DNA of 64,000 nt from Pseudomonas putida (GTDB lineage Bacteria; Pseudomonadota; Gammaproteobacteria; Pseudomonadales; Pseudomonadaceae): the NCBI RefSeq assembly GCF_001976065.1, contig NZ_MNAH01000005.1, positions 135,248 to 199,247 on the forward strand, read 5' to 3'. Both the position numbers and the translations under genes were made by a program. Shown one piece after another: positions 18,953 to 27,559 of this stretch. The notes beneath the pieces are model-generated. The model ran no database searches and had not been told where the DNA came from. It was given only the letters and a program-made list of their open reading frames with translations. Each line of letters starts with the position of its first letter. Position 1 is the stretch's first letter.

Positions 18953-20017
18953 TCAGTCACCGTCGTTGGCATTGAAGCCCAGTTGAATGCCCAGCGCCTT
19001 GGCCAGCTCGCCTTCGTGCAGGCGATGGACGACGTTGAGGCTGTCGTAGAGATCGTTGAGCTGCTGGCGACCGGCGTCGTCGCTGAGCATTTCGGTCAAC
19101 GAGCGCTGGCTGCTGGCGAACAGTTTCAACGAAGCGGCGTAGGCCGCGTCGATCTTGTCGACCAAGGGTTTCTGTTCGCTCGGCAACAGGCCGCGCAGGC
19201 CTTTGTTGTCGACACCTTCCCACACTGTTTTGGCGGCGGCGAGGCTGGCTTCGAGACTGGTCAGGGACGACTGGCTGCGCCAGGCATCGGCCTGGAACGG
19301 CTGCGGCACACCCTTGCTCTGGCGGCCCATCGGGGTGCCGAGCTTCTTCTTCAAGCTATCGAGGGCGGTGACCTGCACGCGCAGCAGATCGGCGATTGCT
19401 TCGTGGGAGTCGGCGTAACGCTGGTTCGGGAACTTGCTCATCTGCGCGAGCATGCCGTCGGTGTTGTTCCAGCTCTTGAGAATCTCTTCGGCCAGCTGTT
19501 TCTGGCGCTCGCCAATGGCGATCAGCAGTGGGCAGTACTTGGCTTTCTGCTCGGCGTTGGCCACATCAGGCTTGCTGTCGAACAGGATGTATTCGTAGGC
19601 CGACAGGCCTTGCACCACCACGCTGGACTTGGCCAGTGCAGCGGCGTCGATCTGCGGTTGCGCGGTGACCAGTTGTTCGACCTGACGACCCACCAGGTTC
19701 TTTTTGTCCGGCCAGAATTGCACCTGCCAGGCACGGTTGCCCTCGGCCAGTGGACCGATCAGCAGGGGTTGCAGCTCGGCCCAGGCTTTTTGCGCGTGCA
19801 GGAAGTCAGCCCTGGCGGTATCCAGGGTTTCCTTGCCTTCGCAGTAGGCGAGAGCGCTGACAGCCAACTGGCGGTCTGCTTCAACCCAGCGAGTGTAGGT
19901 GGGCAGAATCACTGACTTGGCGATCGCCGCCGAGGTGACGGCTTGCGGATCCTGCGGCGAACAGGCGCCCAGGGCTAGCGCGGCAAGGCTGGTGAACAAC
20001 AATTTGGGACGAAACAT
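18953..20017 (-). CDS. Imelysin family lipoprotein
   Basis: The 354-residue protein has a lipoprotein signal with lipobox LGAC (Cys19) and a long helical body typical of imelysin/peptidase M75 and EfeO-like proteins. It is smaller than the IcmP-type imelysin upstream and lacks an obvious HxxE pair. It sits between the di-heme DUF1111 protein and the DUF1513 protein, with 26 bases to the former and a TGATG overlap with the latter. It probably binds iron or another metal at the periplasmic face; peptidase activity is doubtful. Confidence 0.83.
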   Translation of the reverse strand: MFRPKLLFTSLAALALGACSPQDPQAVTSAAIAKSVILPTYTRWVEADRQLAVSALAYCEGKETLDTARADFLHAQKAWAELQPLLIGPLAEGNRAWQVQFWPDKKNLVGRQVEQLVTAQPQIDAAALAKSSVVVQGLSAYEYILFDSKPDVANAEQKAKYCPLLIAIGERQKQLAEEILKSWNNTDGMLAQMSKFPNQRYADSHEAIADLLRVQVTALDSLKKKLGTPMGRQSKGVPQPFQADAWRSQSSLTSLEASLAAAKTVWEGVDNKGLRGLLPSEQKPLVDKIDAAYAASLKLFASSQRSLTEMLSDDAGRQQLNDLYDSLNVVHRLHEGELAKALGIQLGFNANDGD

Positions 20018-20043
20018 GTCGGGCTCCCGCTGGAAGATGGGTA

Positions 20044-21471
20044 TTAAAGGGAATTCAAAAACGCCAGCAGCGCAGCACGCTGCTCGGCATTGAAAGACAA
20101 AACCTGTTGCTGCGCCGCCTTTGCCTCGCCGCCATGCCAGAGCACGGCTTCAAGCAGGTTGCGGGCGCGGCCGTCATGCAGGAACTGGGTGTGGCCACTG
20201 ACCGCTTGGGTCAAACCGATGCCCCACAACGGCGGGGTCCGCCAGTCGCGGCCACTGGCCTGGAACTCGGTGCGGTGGTCGGCCAGGCCGTCGCCCATGT
20301 CATGCAGCAGCAGATCGCTGTACGGGCGAATCACTTGATTGGCCAGCTCAGGTTCGGCGGCGTTGGCGGCGGTGGTGTACTTGGGGGTGTGACAGGACTG
20401 GCACCCAGCCTGGTAGAACAGGGTCTTGCCGGCCAGCACCTCGGGCGTGGCGACATCGCGGCGTGCCGGCACAGCGAGGTTGCGGGTATAGAACAGCACC
20501 AGGCGCAGGATGTTGTCGCTGACTTCCGGCTCGCCATCGGGGCCGTTGCCGCTCGGCGCCTGTTTGCAGGCCGTTTGCGCGTCGGAGCAGTCGTCAAAGG
20601 GTCGCAGGTGGGTCGTGAGGCCCATGTCACCGGAAAACGCGTGGACATTTTGTTGATTGAGGTTCGGTTGCCCGGCTTTCCAGCCAAATCGCCCCATCAC
20701 GGTCTTCTGCTGCGCATCATCCCAAACCCGATTAGGACGTCCGGCGATGCCGTTGTCGTCCTTCGCCTGGGCTTGGGCGTTGGCCAGGATCGCCTCTTCC
20801 GGGATGGCCTCCAGCAAGCCCAGGCCAATCATCGGTGGCGCCACCCGTGCCGAGAATCGCGTGTCGGGGTGCATCGGGCCGTAGTTCAGCTGGGTGATGT
20901 TCAGGCTCGGCTTGCGCAGCTCGACTTGGGTACCGTCCTTGAAACGAACCGTGACGGGCGTGTAGTCGACCCGCACCTTGCCTTCCGGCGTGACCCCGGG
21001 CACGGCCATGTCCTGGAACTGCCCGCCATAGACCGGCTCCGGCACGACACCCTGTTGCTCGATGACGTTGGCATAGGCCGGGGTGTCGGGAATCGACAGG
21101 CGTACCAGCATCGACACGGCATTCGACGCATCGGTAGGCGGCGGGTGGCCGCGGCCGTCCTTGATATGGCAGCCCTGGCAGGCATTGGTGTTGAACAGCG
21201 GGCCGAGGCCGTCGCGGGCGGTGGTGGTCGACGGCGCGATCACCCAGGGGCTGCGAAAGAAACTGTTGCCGACGCTGAAGTCCACGCGCCGCGACGGCGG
21301 CAGGTTGGCGGAGGGCAGCGAAAAGGCGTTCTGATCGGTCTTGCGCACCGTCGTGCCGCCGCCGGAGCGGGCTTCACCGGGTTCGGCCTGGGTGAACTTC
21401 GGGGCGTCATCGCAGGCACTCAGGCCCAGGGCCAGCAGCAGTGCGGACAAGCGAAGAGGCAGCGAGGGCAT
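20044..21471 (-). CDS. Di-heme c-type oxidoreductase (DUF1111, 'thiol oxidoreductase')
   Basis: The 475-residue protein is exported as a lipoprotein (lipobox LSAC near residue 20) and contains two CxxCH heme c motifs, CQGCH near residue 97 and CQSCH near residue 356, each in a cytochrome-c-like setting. DUF1111 proteins resemble bacterial di-heme peroxidases and are annotated thiol oxidoreductases, though the activity is not well established. It is first of a three-gene operon with imelysin and DUF1513. In P. aeruginosa this operon follows icmP; here a toxin-like gene lies between. Confidence 0.86.
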   Translation of the reverse strand: MPSLPLRLSALLLALGLSACDDAPKFTQAEPGEARSGGGTTVRKTDQNAFSLPSANLPPSRRVDFSVGNSFFRSPWVIAPSTTTARDGLGPLFNTNACQGCHIKDGRGHPPPTDASNAVSMLVRLSIPDTPAYANVIEQQGVVPEPVYGGQFQDMAVPGVTPEGKVRVDYTPVTVRFKDGTQVELRKPSLNITQLNYGPMHPDTRFSARVAPPMIGLGLLEAIPEEAILANAQAQAKDDNGIAGRPNRVWDDAQQKTVMGRFGWKAGQPNLNQQNVHAFSGDMGLTTHLRPFDDCSDAQTACKQAPSGNGPDGEPEVSDNILRLVLFYTRNLAVPARRDVATPEVLAGKTLFYQAGCQSCHTPKYTTAANAAEPELANQVIRPYSDLLLHDMGDGLADHRTEFQASGRDWRTPPLWGIGLTQAVSGHTQFLHDGRARNLLEAVLWHGGEAKAAQQQVLSFNAEQRAALLAFLNSL

Positions 21472-21663
21472 CAGACATCCTGCAAGACGAGCAAAACAAG
21501 GGCGCAAAGTCTAACAGGGCAGGGGGTTTTAAATAAGAGGAATTATCGTTTGCCTGATTTGGGACAACGACCCGAGGCGTTACGCACGCCATACATATGT
21601 AACGCACCGGTGGGATGGCGCAGGGGCACGATGAGGGTAGTTCACCCACAGAAGAGATGCGCC

Positions 21664-24600
21664 ATGCTGCATGAACATTCAACACTGCCTGCCATGCGGG
21701 ACAACCCTTTACAGATCCTCCTGGGGAGGAAACTGTCGGCACTGGATATCCAGACCGCAGAGCTGTTCCAGAACCAGCCTGCTTTCCATGCTTTCGTGCA
21801 ACAGCGCTTCGATCAGGCGTTCCCCGACGTGACGCCGCGCCTGGATCTGCTGCGCAGCTTTATCAAGTGTCGCGAAAATGACGACACATCCACCGGTGGC
21901 GAGCCGGACGATACATCCGATATCCAGGCATTGTTGTCCAGCCTGATGGATGCGGTGGTGCAACGTATCGTCACTGGGCAAGCCGCAGGCTTTGCCGGTC
22001 GGCAGGCCCGCTTTTATCGTGTACCCGAAGCGGGCGGGGAGCCAACGCTCTTTACCGCGTTAACGCCCGCTGCGTTCGACACGTTCCTCGATGGTCTGGC
22101 CGGCAACCTGCTGTCGCACTATGGACAGTACCTGGATGCCTACTGGGCTGGCGCCGTGAGCTCGACCGATTCGCGAACCCGCAAGCAATGGTTGATTGAT
22201 ATTCGCACCGAGGCGCTGAAAAACGAGGTCGCCCTGCTTAAAAGCGATGGCCTGCTCGACGCCACCGATGAGGCGCTGTTTGCCAAGGTGTTGCGTTACC
22301 CGAATGCCCAGGCCCGACAGTTTTTGAACACCTATCGTCCTTGTGTGTATGGCGTGGCGCTCAAGGACGATGAGGCTGCCCCGATCCCCTTGCATGGAGC
22401 TTTCATCCTGACCGCTCGGGATCCGCAAGACGCGGAGGTGAAGTGGGACACCAAGGACGTCCCCCTGACGGCTCGTCCCGTGGCGCCGACAGCGAATGTG
22501 GGCCGGGTGTTGTTGTTTATCCCGGACGCTGGCCTTGAGGCGTTCGAATCGTTGGCCAGTCTTGACCATGAACTGCATCGACGCTTGGGTCATGGCGCCG
22601 AGTTCGCCTCGCTGTTGGCCTGGGTGGCCGACAAGGACCAGGCACGCGGCCTGGCGCTGCATCGCGCTGCCCCTGTGCGCGATCGGCTGCACTACCTTGA
22701 GCGTCTGGACTCCCCCTTCAGTCATGGCGTCGAATCACAATGCCTGATGATTCGGGAAAACCTCGCCTCGACCCTCGCCAGGTACCAGGCCTCGGGGGCG
22801 CACATCGATAAGGCGGACTTGCCCCGCGGCTGTGACCGGGTGACCGATCTACACCGTGCCTTTGATATCGAACCGGTGTTGTGGGCGAGGATCAAGAAAC
22901 GTTGCCAGGCCCGGTTGGCGGTCTTCCTGCAGGATGCAGACGAGACCGACAGAAATGCCTGGGCCGCTGCGATTGCCAGTTATGGCGAGGAGCTGGCCAA
23001 CCTGTCCGAGCCCGAAGGGTTTCCCTCATTAGCCCAGTTCAGCGATCGCCGCGACCTGTTGGCCTACAGCAATCGCCGACTGCGCGCGGTACTTGAGTCC
23101 GAATACGGCCTGACGGTAAATCCGGATGACCTCATCGTCCACAGTCGGGATCCATCAGTCCCTGCGATTATCATCGCTCCCGGTGCCCCTGGTTCCAGCA
23201 TCCAGAACCCCGGCAAGCCGCAGTTCCAGCACCGTCGGCGGACGTTGACCGAACTGGCTCTGGAAAACATCGGTGGACTGGATTTCAACTTCACCGAATT
23301 CTCCAGGCTGACCTTGAAGACCGAGGGCAGCGACAAGCCCGATGAAGCCTTACGGCCCGAGGATATGCTTGCAGCGCAAGCGGCCGAGACTTTTGCCGGC
23401 TTGAGTCTCGAGCAGGTCAAGGAACTGGTGCGCAGGCTCAACGTCGGTCAAAGCCATAACGCGTTTTTGAAGGACGCCTTGATCACGTCCCCGGGGGCGG
23501 CGCTTCGCAAGCGCAATTATGTCCGGACCATGGAGCGGCAGCTGCGCCTGGACGCCATTGAAGCCAAGATCAATGGCGATTTTTACCCGGACAGGTTGGC
23601 GCGCGGTTTCGCCTGGGTCCAGGCGGTGCTCGATGTGCCGGTCGACGACCATCGGCGTCGCGAGGTCGAGGGGCATCGGGTAGTGGTAGAGCATTTGAAA
23701 CTGCGCGGTCAACGGGTGCGCGGGGTGTTGTTGTTCCGTACCTCCGTGGCTGGCGGCTCGATTGTGGTGTATACGCCGCAGGCTCCTGGCGGCCGGGTGT
23801 TCCATGAGTTTGTCGGTGAGCGCTTCGTGCCAGATTTCACCCACAACAGTCACTGGCGTGAATACCTGGTCGGGCGGGTAGAGCGGGCGTTCCAGCCTCA
23901 GGTCCTGGCCACGTTGAAAGGCCGGGGCGATTTCTCGATGGTTCACATGTCCAGGATCGCGAACAACGTTTTTGAAGACGCCTACGAGACTGAGGTCAAC
24001 TTCGCGATCAACGATGCCGCGGCACAAGTGACCACCACCGAACAAACCAATGTCGAGACCGGGCTTGTCATTGCCACCACGGCGGTCGATGTCCTGACGA
24101 TGGTGTTGCCGGTGCGGGTGACGCTGCCGATCGGCCTGGCCAGGAGCCTGTTTTCTGTCTTCAGCGCGGTAGAGGCGGCGAACCTGGGGGATCGGGCCGG
24201 TGCGGCCCACCACGTAGTCCGGGCATTGGGCGAGTTTGTCGGGGCGCTGGCCGATGGCGTGATCGGCATGCGCTCTGTCAGTGGCGGACTGAAAAGCGCT
24301 CCCGGCGCTCGAGGGTTGAACCCGGAAATGGCCCTCCGGAAAAAACCCGAGGGTCTGTTGCCTTTGCCAGGGTGGGAGGGCAAGGGCATCTACTACAGGA
24401 CGTCGAAACCCGATGGTTCAAAGCATTATTTCCTCAGTGACCAAAACCATTGGTACGCGATCCTGGATGAAGGTTTCGAGGAAGCCTGGCGAGTCAGGGA
24501 TGCTCGCAAACCGATCCAGTGGCATTACTCACCGATTCGCCGGGATTCGGCAGGGCACTGGGAAATCGGCACTCATCGCGATGCGCCCGGGTTGGGCGGC

Positions 24601-25908
24601 GGGTTCACGGAAAGAGCACTCAGGGATCTCTATCCGTTTCTTGACGAAACTCAGGCCAGGCGCGTATTCGATTCGTTCGTTTTTCCGCGAGGACGTGAAA
24701 GCGAGTTTGAGTTGAACCTGGTTCATTACTTGCGCTCAGGTTCGACCCTGAATGTCTTCGACCCGTATCTGACGGTTTCTCCTGAACGTTTGCGTCTACG
24801 CCTCAGGGGACTGGATTTGCCGCGCTCGTGGAGCGGCGGGAGTGTTGTCGACGCCAGTCGACCGGCTCCCATCGAACCGACACCGGGGCCGAGTCGAGCG
24901 ACTACCGCTCCGGCGCGCCCAGTCCGTCCACCCAACGAGAAATTTGCCGATTGGGGGCAAACCATCGATTCCGCCGAACTTCAGGTGCAAAACGCTGAAA
25001 TGGGGATCTATCGACGAACGGCGGGCGCCCCGGCGTTGGTCGGGCGCGACTATGTGAAGATCGATGAGCGCTATTTTCCGATCCTGCCGCAAGGGACAAC
25101 CATGAGAAGTGGTGTCGTGTTCATGTACGACCCGGCCATTGAGATCAATACCTTTGCCCAATTCGAGCACTTGCTTGGGACTGATCGGTTTAGCCAGCCA
25201 CGAGTGGCGACGTTCAATGGCGCACTGTCCCGGTGGGTCCATCCGCTTGATTTGCCTTTCGAGAAAAGTATCGCCGCGTACGTGGGAGACGGGTTCCCGA
25301 CATTCACCGCGGCGACGCAGTTGCAGGTGGCCAACGTGCTGTTCAATCGGGCCAATCCAGCGGGACTGACCGGCTGGGGGATCGCGGCTCTGCGACGAAC
25401 CCTGCAGAACTGGCGTTTCTGGCCGGCGGGAAACCGTGTTTCACTGGGCGATCCGTTGTCCATGCTGCCGAGAACGCCGAGGGCGCACGATGGGACTTGG
25501 CCGCTCAATAGTCTGCCGGGTTATTACAGTCGGCTGAATTTCAGCACTGACGGGATTCCATTACTGTTGCATGACGCGCTGAGCAGCAGGTCGGGAAGCA
25601 CGCTAAGGGCATTGATGATCGAGCGATTGACCGGCAGTCGCTACGAGTTGGTCGCTGGCGGTGCCGTGTCCGAACTGATTTTCAGGCGTCCGGGGCGTGA
25701 GGCGCTGTATTGGCTGACATTACGACGCGTCGCGGGGGACGTGGTCGAAGGCCGCCACTATGTCGGTCCAAGGACTGACCTGATGGATTCGGCGACCCGT
25801 GCGTTGTTCATTCAAGCGCAAGCCACCAACAACCTGGTCACATTGATCGGCGGTATCCAGCGGCCAGTGGGTGGTGGCGCGGTCAATATTTTCATTCTCC
25901 GCATCTGA
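21664..25908 (+). CDS. Large DUF6543/dermonecrotic-toxin-like protein
   Basis: The product has about 1414 residues from ATG 21664 (weak AAGAGA upstream; in-frame ATG 21631 is possible). No Sec signal is present. The first 800 residues resemble the helical DUF6543 region shared with the 1681-residue protein further on. Residues about 799-842 form a long hydrophobic stretch that could insert into a membrane. A Pro-rich linker with PTPGPSRATTAPARP (about 1067-1092) precedes a C-terminal region of about 320 residues that I do not recognise and that would be the effector part. No immunity gene, chaperone or secretion system adjoins. It lies on the opposite strand inside the icmP cluster and looks like a later insertion. 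A host-directed toxin is inferred from family resemblance. Confidence 0.75.
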   Translation: MLHEHSTLPAMRDNPLQILLGRKLSALDIQTAELFQNQPAFHAFVQQRFDQAFPDVTPRLDLLRSFIKCRENDDTSTGGEPDDTSDIQALLSSLMDAVVQRIVTGQAAGFAGRQARFYRVPEAGGEPTLFTALTPAAFDTFLDGLAGNLLSHYGQYLDAYWAGAVSSTDSRTRKQWLIDIRTEALKNEVALLKSDGLLDATDEALFAKVLRYPNAQARQFLNTYRPCVYGVALKDDEAAPIPLHGAFILTARDPQDAEVKWDTKDVPLTARPVAPTANVGRVLLFIPDAGLEAFESLASLDHELHRRLGHGAEFASLLAWVADKDQARGLALHRAAPVRDRLHYLERLDSPFSHGVESQCLMIRENLASTLARYQASGAHIDKADLPRGCDRVTDLHRAFDIEPVLWARIKKRCQARLAVFLQDADETDRNAWAAAIASYGEELANLSEPEGFPSLAQFSDRRDLLAYSNRRLRAVLESEYGLTVNPDDLIVHSRDPSVPAIIIAPGAPGSSIQNPGKPQFQHRRRTLTELALENIGGLDFNFTEFSRLTLKTEGSDKPDEALRPEDMLAAQAAETFAGLSLEQVKELVRRLNVGQSHNAFLKDALITSPGAALRKRNYVRTMERQLRLDAIEAKINGDFYPDRLARGFAWVQAVLDVPVDDHRRREVEGHRVVVEHLKLRGQRVRGVLLFRTSVAGGSIVVYTPQAPGGRVFHEFVGERFVPDFTHNSHWREYLVGRVERAFQPQVLATLKGRGDFSMVHMSRIANNVFEDAYETEVNFAINDAAAQVTTTEQTNVETGLVIATTAVDVLTMVLPVRVTLPIGLARSLFSVFSAVEAANLGDRAGAAHHVVRALGEFVGALADGVIGMRSVSGGLKSAPGARGLNPEMALRKKPEGLLPLPGWEGKGIYYRTSKPDGSKHYFLSDQNHWYAILDEGFEEAWRVRDARKPIQWHYSPIRRDSAGHWEIGTHRDAPGLGGGFTERALRDLYPFLDETQARRVFDSFVFPRGRESEFELNLVHYLRSGSTLNVFDPYLTVSPERLRLRLRGLDLPRSWSGGSVVDASRPAPIEPTPGPSRATTAPARPVRPPNEKFADWGQTIDSAELQVQNAEMGIYRRTAGAPALVGRDYVKIDERYFPILPQGTTMRSGVVFMYDPAIEINTFAQFEHLLGTDRFSQPRVATFNGALSRWVHPLDLPFEKSIAAYVGDGFPTFTAATQLQVANVLFNRANPAGLTGWGIAALRRTLQNWRFWPAGNRVSLGDPLSMLPRTPRAHDGTWPLNSLPGYYSRLNFSTDGIPLLLHDALSSRSGSTLRALMIERLTGSRYELVAGGAVSELIFRRPGREALYWLTLRRVAGDVVEGRHYVGPRTDLMDSATRALFIQAQATNNLVTLIGGIQRPVGGGAVNIFILRI

Positions 25909-25925
25909 GGCTGGCGAAGCGGCAA

Positions 25926-25956
25926 AAAAATGCCCCGAACGTGTCGGGGCATTTTT
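25926..25956. terminator. Bidirectional terminator between toxin-like gene and icmP
   Basis: A perfect 13-bp stem (25926-25938 with 25944-25956) with an ACGTG loop carries A and T runs on both sides. It lies between convergent genes and would stop icmP transcription from reaching the DUF1111 operon. Confidence 0.9.
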
Positions 25957-25980
25957 ATTGGACAGGCTAGCCTGCGTTGA

Positions 25981-27336
25981 TCAGAACTCGTGATCGGCGT
26001 TGTCCGGGTTCAGGTCGCTGATACCCAGTTTGCCAGCGGCGGCTTCGATCGAACCGGTCTGCTTGACCAGCGATGCGATGGCGTCACGGACGATCTGGTT
26101 GCCGGCGGTGTTGCCAGCAGCGATCAGCTGGTCGTAGTGCTCGCCCTTGTTGGCGTGATCGACGATCACCTGCATCTTGGCTTCGGTGGCGGCCAGGTCG
26201 GCCTTGAGCGCGGTGTCGGCTGCAGGGTCGGCCTTGGCGACCAGGGACGACAGGCTGGCGCCGGTCATTTTGGTGCCATCGACACGGGTGTATTCGCCCA
26301 GGTACACGTTACGGATGCCCTTGGCATCGTAGAACTGCGAGTTGTGGGTGTTGTCGCTGAAGCAGTCGTGTTCGTCTTCCGGGGAGTTGGCCTCCAGGGA
26401 AACCTTCATGCGCTCGCCCGCCAGTTCGCCCAGGGACAGGCTGCCCATGCCGAACAGCATTTTGCGCAGGCCGCTTTCAGCCGGTTCCGCTTCCAGGGTG
26501 GCGCGGTAGTTGTCGGCCACGTTCGGCTTCCAGTTACCGACCATTTCTTCCAGGTCGCTGACCAGCAATTGGGTCACGGATTTCAGGTAAGCACGGCGAC
26601 GATCGTTGTGACCGCCAGTGGCGCCTTTGCCTTCCAGGTAGTCCGAAGCTGGGCGGTTGCCGGCGCCAGGGCCGGTGCCGTTCAGGTCCTGGCCCCAGAG
26701 CAGGAATTCGATGGCGTGGTAGCCAGTGGCGACGTTGGCCTCGGAACCGCCCAGCTCGTTCAGGCTGGCGAGTTTTTCCGGGGTGATGTCCTTCACGTCG
26801 ACCTTGTCTTCGCCGACCTGGACTTCAGTATTGGCGATGATGTTGGCAGTGGCGCCAGGGTTACCCAAGGCGTGCTCGTAGGATTTGTCGACGTAGTCGA
26901 TCAGGCCTTCGTCCAGTGGCCAGGCGTTCACCTGACCTTCCCAGTCGTCGATGATGGTGTTGCCGAAGCGGAACACTTCGCTCTGCAGGTAAGGAACGCG
27001 GGCAGCGATCCAGGCAGCCTTGGCGGCTTTGAGGGTGTCGGCGTTCGGCTTGGCGAGGAAGGCATCGACGGCGGTTTGCAGGGTTTTCGCGGTGGATTCG
27101 GCATCGCTGTAAACGGCGAAAACCATGTCGGCGTAATGCGCGACAACGGCTTTGGCAGCGGCTTCGTCGACCTTGCTGGCAGCGGCAGGTGCAGCCGCTG
27201 GAGCAGCCGGTGCTGCGGCAGTGCTGGCCGCTGGCGCAGGAGCGGCAGCTTTTTCTTTGTCTTTGCCTTCACCGCAACCGGCGAGGGAAATTGCGATGGC
27301 CAACAGACTGGCGGTAGCCAGAGGCATACGAATCAT
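25981..27336 (-). CDS. icmP: Imelysin / M75 peptidase, IcmP-like lipoprotein
   Basis: The 451-residue protein begins with a lipoprotein signal (lipobox LAGC near residue 20) and an Ala/Pro-rich linker, followed by two imelysin repeats. The signature GYHAIEFLLWGQD, with the HxxE metal motif, is near residue 205. P. aeruginosa IcmP (PA4370) is a surface insulin-cleaving metalloproteinase, and related IrpA proteins respond to iron. ATG 27336 follows the lipoprotein pattern better than the in-frame ATG three codons earlier. A Fur-like palindrome lies 58 bases upstream. It is adjacent to bifA, as in P. aeruginosa. Confidence 0.87.
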   Translation of the reverse strand: MIRMPLATASLLAIAISLAGCGEGKDKEKAAAPAPAASTAAAPAAPAAAPAAASKVDEAAAKAVVAHYADMVFAVYSDAESTAKTLQTAVDAFLAKPNADTLKAAKAAWIAARVPYLQSEVFRFGNTIIDDWEGQVNAWPLDEGLIDYVDKSYEHALGNPGATANIIANTEVQVGEDKVDVKDITPEKLASLNELGGSEANVATGYHAIEFLLWGQDLNGTGPGAGNRPASDYLEGKGATGGHNDRRRAYLKSVTQLLVSDLEEMVGNWKPNVADNYRATLEAEPAESGLRKMLFGMGSLSLGELAGERMKVSLEANSPEDEHDCFSDNTHNSQFYDAKGIRNVYLGEYTRVDGTKMTGASLSSLVAKADPAADTALKADLAATEAKMQVIVDHANKGEHYDQLIAAGNTAGNQIVRDAIASLVKQTGSIEAAAGKLGISDLNPDNADHEF

Positions 27337-27393
27337 GGCGAACATCCTGCTTCGAGAGGGGGTGGTATAACGCGACCAGCGCGCAAAACGACG

Positions 27394-27420
27394 ACATAAT
27401 GCAAATCTTTCGCATTATGT
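27394..27420 (-). promoter_or_regulatory. Candidate Fur box upstream of icmP
   Basis: ACATAATGC (27394-27402) and GCATTATGT (27412-27420) form a perfect 9-bp inverted repeat with a 9-base spacer. The 19 bases from 27395 match the classical Fur box at 13 positions. It lies in the promoter region of icmP, a gene of an iron-responsive cluster in P. aeruginosa. Confidence 0.55.
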
Positions 27421-27458
27421 GTAAAGGGTTGTGGTTGGAAATATTTCTTATTCACCCT

Positions 27459-27557
27459 AGGGGCGAGCCTGCTCGCAATGGACGTTAACGATAACGCGTG
27501 CTGTCTAGATAAACGCGCCGCCCTGACGTCCATAGCGAACAGGCTCGCTCCTGCAGG
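27459..27557. repeat. REP doublet abutting the bifA stop
   Basis: The outer arms (27459-27487 region and about 27527-27557) pair imperfectly: GGGGCGAGCCTGCTCGCAATGGACGT against ACGTCCATAGCGAACAGGCTCGCTCC. The element ends two bases before the bifA stop codon and separates bifA from the icmP promoter. Confidence 0.75.
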
Positions 27558-27559
27558 GA

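Noticed and set aside
20107..21663. N-terminal extension of the toxin-like frame across the DUF1111 gene
   Set aside because: The extension is antisense to the two-heme protein with its clear CxxCH motifs; toxin-like sequence begins only after 21664.
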